NCBI RefSeq assembly: GCF_050003625.1
Contig: NC_134399.1
Location: forward strand, 146,128,473-146,192,472
Direction: 5' to 3'
DNA length: 64,000 nucleotides
Origin: Haematobia irritans
Lineage: Eukaryota > Arthropoda > Insecta > Diptera > Muscidae
This document shows, piece by piece, positions 44,941 to 55,951 of this stretch. Position numbers and translations under genes: made by a program. Below the pieces are notes generated by a model, which saw nothing but the letters and a program-made list of their open reading frames with translations, was not told the origin of the DNA and ran no database searches. Every line of letters begins with the position of its first letter. The stretch's first letter is position 1.

Positions 44941-46835
44941 TATACCCTCCACCATAGGATGGGGGTATATTAACTTTGTCATTCCGTTTGTAACACATCG
45001 AAATATTGCTCTAAGACCCCATAAAGTATATATATTCTGGGTCGTGGTGAAATTCTGAGTCGATCTAAGCATGTCCGTCCGTCCGTCCGTCTGTCCGTCT
45101 GTCCGTCCGTCCGTCTGTCCGGCTGTCCGTCCGTCTGTGGAAATCACGCTAACTTCCGAACGAAACAAGCTATCGACTTGAAACTTGGCACAAGTAGTTG
45201 TTATTGATGTAGGTCGGATGGTATTGAAAATGGGCCATATCGGACCACGTTTACGTATAGCCCCCATATAAACCGATCCCCAAATTTGGCTTGGGGAGCC
45301 TCCCGGAGCAGCAAAATTCATCCGATCCGGTTGAAATTTGGTACGTGGTCTTAGTATACGGTCTCTAACAACCATGCAAAAATTGGTCCATATCGGTCCA
45401 TAAATATATATAGCCCCCATATAAACCGATCCCCAGATTTGATCTCCGGAGACTTTTGGAGGGGCAAAATTCATCCGATACGGTTGAAATTTGGTACCTG
45501 ATGTTAGTATACGGCCTCTAAACACCATGCAAAAATTGGTCCATATCGGTCCATAATTATATATAGCTCCCATATAAACCGATCCCCAGATTTGACCACC
45601 GGAGCCTCTTGGAGGAGCAAAATTCATCCGATCCGGTTGAAATTTAGTACGTGGTCTTAGTATACGGTTTTTAACAACCATGCAAAAATTGGTCCATATC
45701 GGTCCATAATTATATATAGTTCCCATATAAACCGTCCCCAGATTTGACGTCCGGAACCTCTTGGAGGAGCAAAAGTCATCCGATACGGTTGAAATTTGGT
45801 ACATTTTGTCAATATATGGCCTCTAACAGCCATGTAAAAATTGGTCCATATCGGTCTTTAGTTATATATAGCCGATGACTTATTAAACAAAAATTGGTCC
45901 ATATCGCCAAAAACAATCTACCAAAACTTTATTTCCATAGAAAATTTTGTCAAATTTTATTACTATAGAAAGTTTTGTCAAAATTTCATTTCTATAGAAA
46001 GTTTTGTCAAAAGTTTATTTCTATACAAATGTTTGTCAAAATTTTATTTCCATAGAAAATTTTGTCAAAATTTTATTTCTATAGAAAATTTTGTAATCTA
46101 CCAAAACTTTATTTCCATCGAAAATTTTGTCAAATTTTATTACTATAGAAAGTTTTGTTAAAATTTCATTTCTATAGAAAGTTTTATCAAAAGTTTATTT
46201 CTATAGAAATGTTTGTCAAAATTTTATTTCTATAGAAAATTTTGTAAAAAATTTATTTCTGTAGAAAATTTTGTCAACATTTTATTTCTATACAAAATTT
46301 TGTCAAAATTTCATTTCTATACAAAATTTTGTCAACATTTTATTTCTATAGAAATTTTTGTCAAAATTGTATTGCTATAGAAAATTTTGTCAACATTTTA
46401 CTTCCATAGAAAATTTTGTCAACATTTTATTTCTATAGAAAATTTTGTCAAGTTTTTATTTCTATAGAAAATTTTGTCAAATTTTTATTTCTATAGAAAA
46501 TTTTGTCAAAATTTTATTTCTATAGAAAATTTTGTCAAGGTTTCATTTCTATAGAAAATTTTGTCAAAATTTTATTTCTATAGAAAATTTTGTCAAACTA
46601 GATTATATACGTATTTAATCGGCCTTTTTTTGTTCAATATATACCCCGTATGGGCTAACTTACAATTTAGAAGACAGTGTTAAAAAGTTTTACGATACCT
46701 TGCCATCGGCAAGTGTTATCGCAACCCAAGTAATTCGATTGTGGATGACAGCCTTTAGTAGAAGTTCCTACGCAATCCATGGTGGAGGGTACATAAGATT
46801 CGGCCTGGCCGAACTTACGGCCGTATATACTTGTT
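44941..46835 (+). mobile_element. DINE-type element, near-identical copy 3 (two units shorter)
   Basis: Identical layout, but two 153-bp units (306 bp) are missing compared with copies 1 and 2, consistent with unequal exchange. The (GTCY)n tract (about 45072-45137) has a length that puts the reading frame beyond it into a different phase; there the minus-strand frame (44911-45804, 297 codons) continues as MLRSTQNFTTTQNIYTLWG. It keeps the 29-bp unit that copy 2 has lost. Confidence 0.93.
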
Positions 46836-47221
46836 ATTATTAATTTTTTGTTGAATTGAAGCACAATTGTATTAATTGGCATACTATTTTGTATTATCAT
46901 CGTCTTTTACTTCTGTCTGCCATTGACATTGTAACTACTGTCACTTGTATGAGTATTTACCATTTATCACAACCAAAGCAATTATTAAGCTAATCGATGA
47001 CATTTAATTTGCAGAATCATATTTCATATTAAACAACATAACTTCAGGAGGCGAAGAAAATTAATTTTATGCTTAATGATTTCTATTTATAATAATATCA
47101 TTTTTCTATTTATGGTCTTGCTTAATGTCATCATAAGAAATGGATAAAAATACATTTTATCGACATAAAAGGTAATAGTGATTTGATCAAAAAATATTAG
47201 GGAAAGAAAATACTTCTACAT
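46836..47221. other. No gene seen
   Basis: A+T-rich unique sequence. Confidence 0.35.
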
Positions 47222-47594
47222 TCAAAAAAAAAAAAAGTGAACCCAAAAAATTGAATGTTTAGGTTAATTTTAGAAATTTTTAACTACCTCAAAATTACGT
47301 AAATACTTTTCGATAATTTCAAGAAAATGTATAAGACCTAACTAATTGTTTTCTCTTGTTTCCTAATTTAAAAAAAAATATTTAGTTCAAAATTGCAAAA
47401 TGTATTTAGAGCCATATAGAGTTCAAGATGGATGCATTTGGGGACAAATGTATAAATTTTAACAAATTCTGAACTATTTTGTGAGAAATATAAGTTTAGT
47501 AAAACCTAATGCTTCAATTGTGCACTGCAAAAAAGATTCACATAATACGAAAGATTATGCACCTCAAATTTTAGGGTACGCAATTTACAGAATA
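47222..47594 (+). mobile_element. Diverged CAC...GTG MITE fragments
   Basis: 47222-47520 matches the body of 24792-25295 (AAAAAGTGAACCCA, TTAATTTTAGAAATTTTTAA, GAACTATTTTGTGAG). A new CACTGCAAAAAAGATTCAC end begins at about 47524 and is interrupted by the SINE at 47595. Right ends not identified. Confidence 0.6.
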
Positions 47595-47929
47595 TTAGGT
47601 TAGGTTAGGTGGCAGCCCGATGTATCATGCTCACTTAGACTATTCAGTCCATTGTGATACCACATTTGGTGAACTTCTCTGTTATCGCGGAGTGCTGCCC
47701 GATTCCATGTTAAGTTCAATGACAAGGGACCTCCTTTTTATAGTCGAGTTCCACATTGCAGTGAAACCACTTAGAGAAGTTTTGAAACCCTCAAAAATGT
47801 CACCAGCATTACTGAGGTGGGATAATCCACCGCTGAAAAAGTTTTTGGTATTCGGTCGAAGCAGGAATAGAACCCACGACCTTGTGTATGCAAGGAGAGC
47901 ATGCTAACCATTGCACCTTGGTGGCTTCT
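47595..47929 (-). mobile_element. tRNA-derived SINE
   Basis: Full tail (TTAGGTTAGGTTAGGTGG), body and tRNA-like head (A- and B-box on the minus strand, with several substitutions, e.g. the B-box reads GGTTCTATTCC). About 10 bp are lost in the TAGTCGAG region. No convincing TSD seen. Confidence 0.85.
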
Positions 47930-48890
47930 CAGATTACACCTTAAGAAGTGAAGAAGCAAATTCAGTACAACGGCAGTGGAAATGGTGGACATCTGTCCTA
48001 TGACAAGCCCATGTTAACTTCATAGATTCATCGCCAATTTTGCACCACTTCCAGATCGAAAAATAACATATTCACATTGTCTGGGTAGTTTATATTAGGA
48101 ATACTAAATACTAAAGCAGAAGATTTAGAAAAATTAAAGGCACTACCTAATTTCATAGTATGGTAATAAATTACATGTTTGTACTACTACGAAATTGTTG
48201 AAAATGTTAACCCTTCTCAAAACAAACAGCCCTCCCTACATTACAATACTTTTTCAAGTCGTTTCCTATACAATACATATCTACAAAATCCCCAGGAGTC
48301 CCTAAGATGATTCATTTCATTATAAGACTTTAAGGCGTTAATATGTATATTAAAGAGAAAAAAACACAACTTGCTTTCAAATGCAAATCATTAGCCAGTA
48401 AAAGTAGGTGGTAACACTTCAATTAGGAAGGAACACTGCATTGCTTAAACATAGACAGACGGTACGGCAGACCGAATGAATAACCAACAAAATGAAAAAA
48501 AAGATCTGAGTTCAAAAACAAAAAGTGAATTGAAATCACCCAGATGCAGACAGATTTGTATTTTCTTTAATAAGAAAAGGGAAATATTCAACATGTTCCC
48601 CAGAGAAGACGACAACCAATTCAAGATGAAATAACAATGATAGTCAACCCCTAAACACAGGACGAAGATTGAGAGAGAGAAAGAGTGAGAGAAAAGGAAG
48701 CACAAGGACTTAACAAACATGTTCTTCACACTTGTATAGCTCGATGAAAACAAACAAACATTGAAAACTCCAATACATGTGCATCTGCGAAACAATTTTT
48801 TCTTCTTCAAGCAAAAAGGGAATTATTTTTACAGATTCCTCTAAGCTGAGCTATGGATACATTGGTCTACTTGCAAAACGAAAGGAGATA
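47930..48890. other. No gene seen; old repeat fragment
   Basis: About 47985-48050 carries CCTATGACAAGCCCATGTTAA and TTGCACCACTTCC, related to segments inside 28905-29748 and at 41.6 kb. A minus-strand frame at 48445-48810 is a product of A/G-rich low-complexity DNA (AGAGAGAGAAAGAG near 48671). Confidence 0.45.
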
Positions 48891-49827
48891 TAAAGGGTGA
48901 TTCTTTTGAGGTTAGGATTTTCATGCATTAGTATTTGACAGATCACATGGGATTTCAGACATGGTGTCAAAGAGAAAGATGCTCAGTATGCTTTGACACT
49001 TCATCATGAATAGACTTACTAACGAGCAACGCTTGCAAATCATTGAATTTTATTACCAAAATCAGTGTTCGGTTCGAAATGTGTTTATCGACAAATTTTG
49101 TTCAGCGATGAGGCTCATTTCTGGTTGAATGGCTACGTAAATAAGCAAAATTGCCGCATTTGGAGTGAAGAGCAACCAGAAGCCGTTCAAGAACTGCCCA
49201 TGCATCCCGAAAAATGCACTGTTTGGTGTGGTTTGTACGCTGGTGGAATCATTGGACCGTATTTTTTCAAAGATGCTGTTGGACGCAACGTTACGGTGAA
49301 TGGCGATCGCTATCGTTCGATGCTAACAAACTTTTTGTTGCCAAAAATGGAAGAACTGAACTTGGTTGACATGTGGTTTCAACAAGATGGCGCTACATGC
49401 CACACAGCTCGCGATTCTATGGCCATTTTGAGGGAAAACTTCGGAGAACAATTCATCTCAAGAAATGGACCGGTAAGTTGGCCACCAAGATCATGCGATT
49501 TGACGCCTTTAGACTATTTTTTGTGGGGCTACGTCAAGTCTAAAGTCTACAGAAATAAGCCAGCAACTATTCCAGCTTTGGAAGACAACATTTCCGAAGA
49601 AATTCGGGCTATTCCGGCCGAAATGCTCGAAAAAGTTGCCCAAAATTGGACTTTCCGAATGGACCACCTAAGACGCAGCCGCGGTCAACATTTAAATGAA
49701 ATTATCTTCAAAAAGTAAATGTCATGGACCAATCTAACGTTTCAAATAAAGAACCGATGAGATTTTGCAAATTTTATGCGTTTTTTTTTTAAAAAAAGTT
49801 ATCAAGCTCTTAACAAATCACCCTTTA
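48891..49827 (+). mobile_element. rosa-like DD41D transposon, internally deleted, TA target
   Basis: The element is 48893-49825 with TA on both sides. Ends share AAGGGTGATT; the left continues CTTTTGAGGTTAGG and the right (reversed) TGTTAAGAGCTTG, so the inverted repeats are short and imperfect. A large plus-strand transposase frame is present. 933 bp versus ~1.3 kb expected. Confidence 0.9.
49006..49718 (+). pseudogene. rosa-like (DD41D) transposase with deleted middle of DNA-binding domain
   Basis: The original start is visible at 49006 (MNRLTNEQRLQIIEFYYQNQ, then CSVRNV, the first helix-turn-helix). Near 49080-49095 the reading jumps to a different frame at ILFSDEAHFWLNGYVNKQNC, showing loss of about 100-130 residues. 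From there the catalytic domain is intact to the natural stop: first Asp in FSDEAHF, second in MWFQQDGATCHTA, third in SCDLTPLDYF, with 41 residues between the last two (DD41D), then KVYRNKPATIPALE and RSRGQHLNEIIF. The largest undamaged transposase piece in the window (217 codons from the in-frame Met at 49065), but without DNA-binding capacity it is probably inactive. Confidence 0.92.
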
Positions 49828-50152
49828 CATATTTTCAGTCAGTTAGGTTGTCACTCCGAGCAATATATTTGTGTCTAACAAAATAATATCCTGCGAGAAT
49901 ACCAAGACAGCAAGCGCCTAAGATGAGAATAACAAAAATTTCAAGTGAGATACAAGAAATGAAATACATTTCATAAACAGGAAGCCAGTAAATACGAAGG
50001 CGAGGAAAAACACTGGAAAAAATACTTACCGCATTAAAACCCGGTGAAATGTCTAAAAATATCCTATTACTATGAACAAAATGATGACATTGTTTATAAA
50101 ATAAAAAAAAAAAACTTAATTTATTTTTCTAAACCACAGTAATCACCTCTAC
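49828..50152. other. No gene seen
   Basis: Unique A+T-rich spacer with an A-run at about 50103-50114. Confidence 0.35.
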
Positions 50153-53100
50153 GGTTGGTACTCGTGACAAAAATAATCTCGCAAATTTGAAGTAAATTTT
50201 ACCAAAAATTTACAAAAAGCTTATTTTCAAGATTTTTATCAAATGTTATTATGAAACAAATATATATTTTTCCTTCGAAAGAAATATTTTATTATTATAT
50301 TGTAGAAGTTTATTATCCCTTGAATGGTAAATGTGACGAATTGTATAATAGAACATTTTCTCAAAATTTTTTTCTATAGAAGATTTTGTCAAAATTGTAA
50401 AATTTTTTTTTAATTTTAAATTAGTCTTTGTTAGTCTTCATTTCTTTTTATATTTACAATGTTTAAATGAGATTTTATCCTTGGGATTTTGCTACAAAGA
50501 AGATTTTTGATCAAAGATATTATTCGCTGCTAGACCTCATTATGGGTAGACTTGTCAATTTTCTTTAGAAATAAAATTTTGACAAAATGTTCTATAGAAA
50601 TAAAATTTTGACAAAATTTTCTATAGAAATAAAATGTTGACAAAATTTCTATAGAAATAAAATTTTGACAAAATTTTCTATAGATTAAATTTTGAATAAA
50701 TTTTCTATAGAAATAAAATTGTGACAAACTGTTTTATAGAAATAAAATTTTGACAAAAGTTTTTATAAAAATAAAATTTTGACACAATCTTCTATAGAAA
50801 TAAAATTTTGACAAAATGTTCTATAGAAATAAAATGGTGACAAACTGTTGTATAGAAATAAAATTTTGACAAAAGTTTTTGAAGAAATAAAATTTTGACA
50901 CAATTTTTTTAGAAATAAAATTTTGACACAATTTTCTATAGAAATAACATTTTGAGAATATTTTCAATAGAAATACAATTTTGGCCAAATTTTCAACAAA
51001 AATAAAATTTTTGCAAAATTTTGTATAGAAATAAAATTTTCACAAAATTTTCTATAGAAATAAAATTTTGACAAAATTTTTTATAAAAATAAAATTATTA
51101 CAAAATTTTCTATAGAAAAAAATTTCACAAAATTTTCTATAGAAATAAAATTTTCTATAGAAATAAAATTTGACAAGATTTTCTATAGAGATAAAATTTT
51201 GACAAGATTTTCTATTGAAATAAAATTTTTACAAAATTTTCTATAGAAATAAAATCTTGACACAATTTTGTATAGAAATGAAATTTTGACAAACTTTTCT
51301 ATAGAAATATAATTTTTACAAGATTTTCTATAGAAATAAAATGTTGACAAAATTTTCTATAGAAATAAAATCTTCGCAAAATTTTCTATAGAAATAAAAT
51401 TTTGACAAGATTTTCTATAGAGATAAAATTTTGACAAGATTTTCTATAGAAATAAAATTTTTACAAAATTTTCTATAGAAATAAAATCTTGACACAATTT
51501 TCTATATTAATAAAATTTTGACAACATTTTCTATAGAAATATAATTTTTACAAAACTTTCTATAGAAATAAAATTTTGACAAAATTTTGTATAGAAATAC
51601 AAATTTTGACAAGATTTTCTATAGAAATAAAATGTTGACAAAATTTTCTATAGAAATAAAATTTTGACACAATTTTCTACAGAAATAAAATTTTGACAAG
51701 ATTTTCTATAGAAATAAAATTTTGACACAATTTTCTATGAAAATGAAATTTTTGACAAAATTTTCTATAGAAATTAAATTTTTGACAAAATTTTCTATAA
51801 AAATGAAATTTTTGACAAAAATTTTCGATAGAAATAAAATTTTGACAAAATTTTCTATAGAAATAAAATTTTGACAAAGTTTTCTATAGAAATAAAATTT
51901 TGACACAATTTTCTAGAGAAATGAAATTTTTGACAAACTGTTTTATAGAAATAAAACTTTGACAAAAGTTTTTATAGAAATAAAATTTTGACACAATTTT
52001 CTATAGAAATAAAATTTTGACAAAATTTTCTATAGAAATAAAATGGTGATAAGATTTTCTATAGAAATAAAATTTTGACAAAAGTTTTTATAGAAATAAA
52101 ATTTTGACACAATTTTTTAGGAATAAAATTTTGACACAATTTTCTATAGAAATAACATTTTGAGAAATACAATTTTGACAAAATTTCCAATAGAAATAAA
52201 ATTTTGATAAAACATGCAATAGAAATAAAATTTTGACAAAATTTTCTATAGAAATAAAATGTTGATAAACTGTGTTATAGAGATAAGATGTTGACAAAAT
52301 TTTTTATAAAAATAAAATTATGACATTTTCTATAGAAAAAAATTTCACAAAATTTTCTATAGAAATAAAATTTTCGCAAAATTTTCTATAGAAATAAAAT
52401 CTTGACAAGATTTTCTATAGAGATAAAATTTTGACAAGATTTTCTATAGAAATAAAATTTTTACAAAATTTTCTATAGAAATAAAATCTTGACACAATTT
52501 TGTATAGAAATGAAATTTTGACAGGATTTTGTATAGAAATAAAATTTTGACAGGATTTTCTATAGAAATAAAATTTTGAAAAAATTTTCAATAGAAATAA
52601 AATTTTGATAAAATATCCAATAGAAATAAAATTTTGATAAAATATGCAATAGAAATACAATTTTGACAAAATTTTCTATATAAATAAAATTTTGACAAAA
52701 TTTTCTATAGAAATAAAATGTTGATAAACTGTTTTATAGAGATAAGATGTTGACAAAATTTTTTATAAAAATAAAATTATGACAAAATTTTCTATAGAAA
52801 AAAAAATTCACAAAATTTTCTATAGAAATAAAACTTTCGCAAAATTTTCTATAGAAATAAAATTTTGACAAGATTTTCTATAGAGATAAAATTTTGACAA
52901 GATTTTCTATAGAAATAAAATTTTTACAAAATTTTCTATAGGAAGGAAATTTTGAAAAAAATTTCAATAGAAATAAAATTTTGACAAAATTTTCTATAGA
53001 AAAAAATTTTACAAAATTTTCTGTAGAAATAAAATTTTTGCAAAATTTTCTAGAGAAATAAAATTTTCGCAAAATTTTCTATAGAAATACAATTTTGATA

Positions 53101-54189
53101 AGATTTTCTATTGAAATAAAATGTTGACAAAATTGTCTATAGAAATAAAATTTTGACACGATTTTCTATGAAAATGAAAATTGTGACAAAATTTTCTATA
53201 GAAATGAAATTTTTCACAAAATTTTCTATAGAAATGAAATTTTTGATAAAGTTTTCTGAAGAAATGAAATTTTGCAAAATTTTCTGAAGAAATGAAATTT
53301 TGACAAAATTTTCTATAGAAATAAAATTTTGAATAAATTTTCTATAGAAATAAAATTTAACTAAATTTTCTGTTGAAATAAAATTTTGACAAAATTTTCT
53401 ATAGAAATAAAATTTTGACAAAATTTTCTGTAGAAATAAAATTTTGACAAAATTTTCTATAGAAATAAAATTTTTGCAAAACTTTCTATAGAAATAAAAA
53501 TTTCGCAAAATTTTCTATAGAAATAAAATTTTGACAAAATTTTCTATAGAAATAAAATTTTGACAAAACTTTCTATAGAAATAAAATATTGACAAAATTT
53601 TCTATAGAAATAAAATTTTGACAAAATTTTCTATAGAAATAATATTTTGACAAAAGTTTTTATAGAAATAAAATTTGGCACAATTATCTATAAAAATGAA
53701 ATTTTTACAAAATTTTCTATAGAAATAAAATTTTGACAAAATTTTCTATAGAAATAAAATTTTGACAAAATTTTCTATAGAAATAAAATTTTGACACAAT
53801 TTTCTAGAGAAATGAAATTTGTGACAAAATTTTCTATATAAAAAAAAAAATTACAAAATTTTCTATAGTAATACAATTTTCGCAAAATTTTCGATAGCAA
53901 TAAAATTTTGACAAAATTTTCTGTAGAAATGATATTTTGACAAAATTTTTAATAGAAATAAAATTTCACACAATTTTCTATAAAAATTAAATTTTTGACA
54001 AAATTTTCTATAGAAATAAAATTTTGACAAAATTTTCTATAGAAATAAAATGTTGACACAATTTTCTATAGAAATGAAATTTTTGACAAAATTTTCTATA
54101 GAAATGAAATTTTTGATAAAATTTTCTATAGAAATAAAATTTTAAAAATTTTTTTAAAATGAGGGATTTTTCACTCGAGTGGCAGCCGT
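50153..54189 (-). repeat. 29-bp satellite array bounded by inverted ends
   Basis: Left boundary ACGGTTGGTACTCGTG and AAAAATAATCTCGC (50151-50180, plus sense). From about 50560 the 29-bp units run in the opposite sense (ATTTTGACAAAATTTTCTAT) to about 54150. The right boundary CACTCGAGTGGCAGCCGTG is the inverted counterpart of the left head. Higher-order blocks recur (GACAAGATTTTCTATAGAGA at about 51173, 51409, 52432 and 52870). The inverted heads suggest a mobile element whose interior became satellite; no TSD seen. No coding. Confidence 0.9.
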
Positions 54190-55167
54190 GCTCATTGTAG
54201 GTCAACCCCATAAGTCACCATTATTAAAAGAAAAACTTGGAATGTGTCGAACAATAGATTATTCTAATAACTGTATTTCAGTAAATGTGTGGTCAGTTGC
54301 AATTTCCCGTCAGTTGCAATTTCCCGTAGGAACTCTTAATATGTTACACGTAGTATTTTTTGTCAATTTCTTATCCAAATATACCCACATTTCTCTCTAT
54401 GTAAACATTGGCGAATAAAAATAACGAGGAAAAAGGAATCAACAAAAACTCTCATCAGCTGAAGAAATCACAACAAAAAAGTGAACATGTCGAAAGGAAC
54501 GTGTTCATTGCAAATCTTCTTCGTTTTACCTGATGAGTGGTAAATGATGTTTGCCATAGCCGTTGCTTGTCGATGATGTGGTGTACAGTGATGTTGGACC
54601 GTGCTTACTTACTGAGGTTGCTGCTATACACCATCATTATGTTATCCTTTAAGTAGCAGTCATCAGACATATGAAAAAAAAATTCTACTTCAAATTTAGC
54701 GAAGAAAAAAATCTGCAAGCCGAATGCCAACAACAACGATATAAAAGGGGTCGAATACGAAATGACAGCCAAAAAAATAAAATAAAGCATTAAATCCGAA
54801 GGTACGGAAAATAAATTGCACGTTTTTTGTAAAGAGGAAAGCAATGCACAATGGGATGGAAGATTAAATGATGATGAGTCGCCAGTAAATTTTAAATCTG
54901 TATTAAATCTTAATCAATACAAAGCAAGCATGTGACAAGAAATTGTAGTTCATGTACGAGACTGGGTTCAGAATAAATTCAGGCAGTTCCCTAAAGCCAA
55001 AAGTGAACCACACTTGAACCTTCCGAAAGAAGGTTTCACATTATAGCCGGCTTATGCCGAAATAAATTCGTACAAACATATCTCTTTGCCTTTGCCACCG
55101 TCAAATCATCGATTTGAATGCAGTTGGCTGGGTTTATTTGGGCGTGCTTCCTCTTTTTTCTTCATTC
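54190..55167. other. No gene seen
   Basis: Unique sequence with lower repeat content than its surroundings. Open frames 54179-54418 (+) and 54605-54844 (-) show no recognised motif. Confidence 0.4.
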
Positions 55168-55365
55168 GTTTTGTCTTGTTATTGTTGGTTTTTTTTCTTT
55201 AATCATTGTTGTTGTTTTCGATTTCAGCTTAAAACCATGCATTGGCTAAACTACAAGTGTAGCTTAAACAACAGAGGAAAAGAATGTTTGTCAAATTTAT
55301 TTTATTTTAAGCTGAAATCGAAAACAACAATGATTAAAAGGAAGAAAACCAACAATAACAAAACA
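55168..55365. repeat. Long palindrome (about 63-bp arms)
   Basis: The arm at about 55168-55233 (GTTATTGTTGG...GATTTCAGCTTAAAA) is mirrored at 55303-55365 (TTTTAAGCTGAAATC...CCAACAATAAC). The centre contains GGCTAAACTACAAGTGTAGC. The left arm plus centre also occurs at 33537-33676 without the mirrored arm, so the palindrome formed locally by inverted duplication. Confidence 0.9.
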
Positions 55366-55368
55366 AAA

Positions 55369-55951
55369 AAATTTATTTCTATAGAAAATATTGTTAAAAT
55401 TTTATTTCTATAGAAACTTTTGTCAATTTTTTTCTATCGAAAATTTTGTCAAATTTTATTTCTACAGAAAATGTTTTCATAGTTAATTTCTACAGAAAAT
55501 TTGTCAAAACGTCACTTCTATTGAAAACTTTGCAAAATTTTATTTTTATAGAAAATTTTTTCAATTTTTTTTATAGAAAATTTTGTCATAGTTAATTTCT
55601 ATAGAAAATTTTGTCAAAAGTCCATTTCTATGTAACATTTTGTCAAAATTTTATTTCTATATATCATTTTGTCAAATATAGAATATATTGTCACAATTTT
55701 ATTTCTATAGAAAATTTTGTCAAAATTTTATTCTTATAGAAAATTTTGTGAAAATTTTATTTCTATAGAAAATTTTGTCAAAATTTTATTTCTATAAAAA
55801 ATTTTGTCAACATTTTATTTCCATAGAAAATTTTGTCAGAATTTTATTTCCATAGAAAATTTTGTCAAAATTTTATTTCCATAGAAAATTTTGTCAGAAT
55901 TTTATTTCCATAGAAAATTTTGTCAGAATTTTAATTCCATACAAAATTTTG
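55369..55951 (+). repeat. 29-bp satellite tract, interrupted by hAT element
   Basis: About 20 units in plus sense. The last is split by the hAT insertion and resumes at 57312 with AAATTTTGTCAAGATTTTAT up to about 57345. Confidence 0.93.

Noticed and set aside
42497..46835. The near-identical copies at 42497 and 44941 as LTRs of one retrotransposon
   Set aside because: Only 264 bp lie between them. There is no primer-binding site, polypurine tract or gag/pol, and the ends are not TG...CA.
48445..48810. 121-codon minus-strand frame
   Set aside because: Arises from A/G-rich low-complexity sequence giving Phe/Leu/Ser-rich translation; no motif.
50530..54211. Short YFYRKFCQNFISIENF-type proteins
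   Set aside because: Three 29-bp units equal 29 codons, so all frames of the satellite give long low-complexity translations on either strand.
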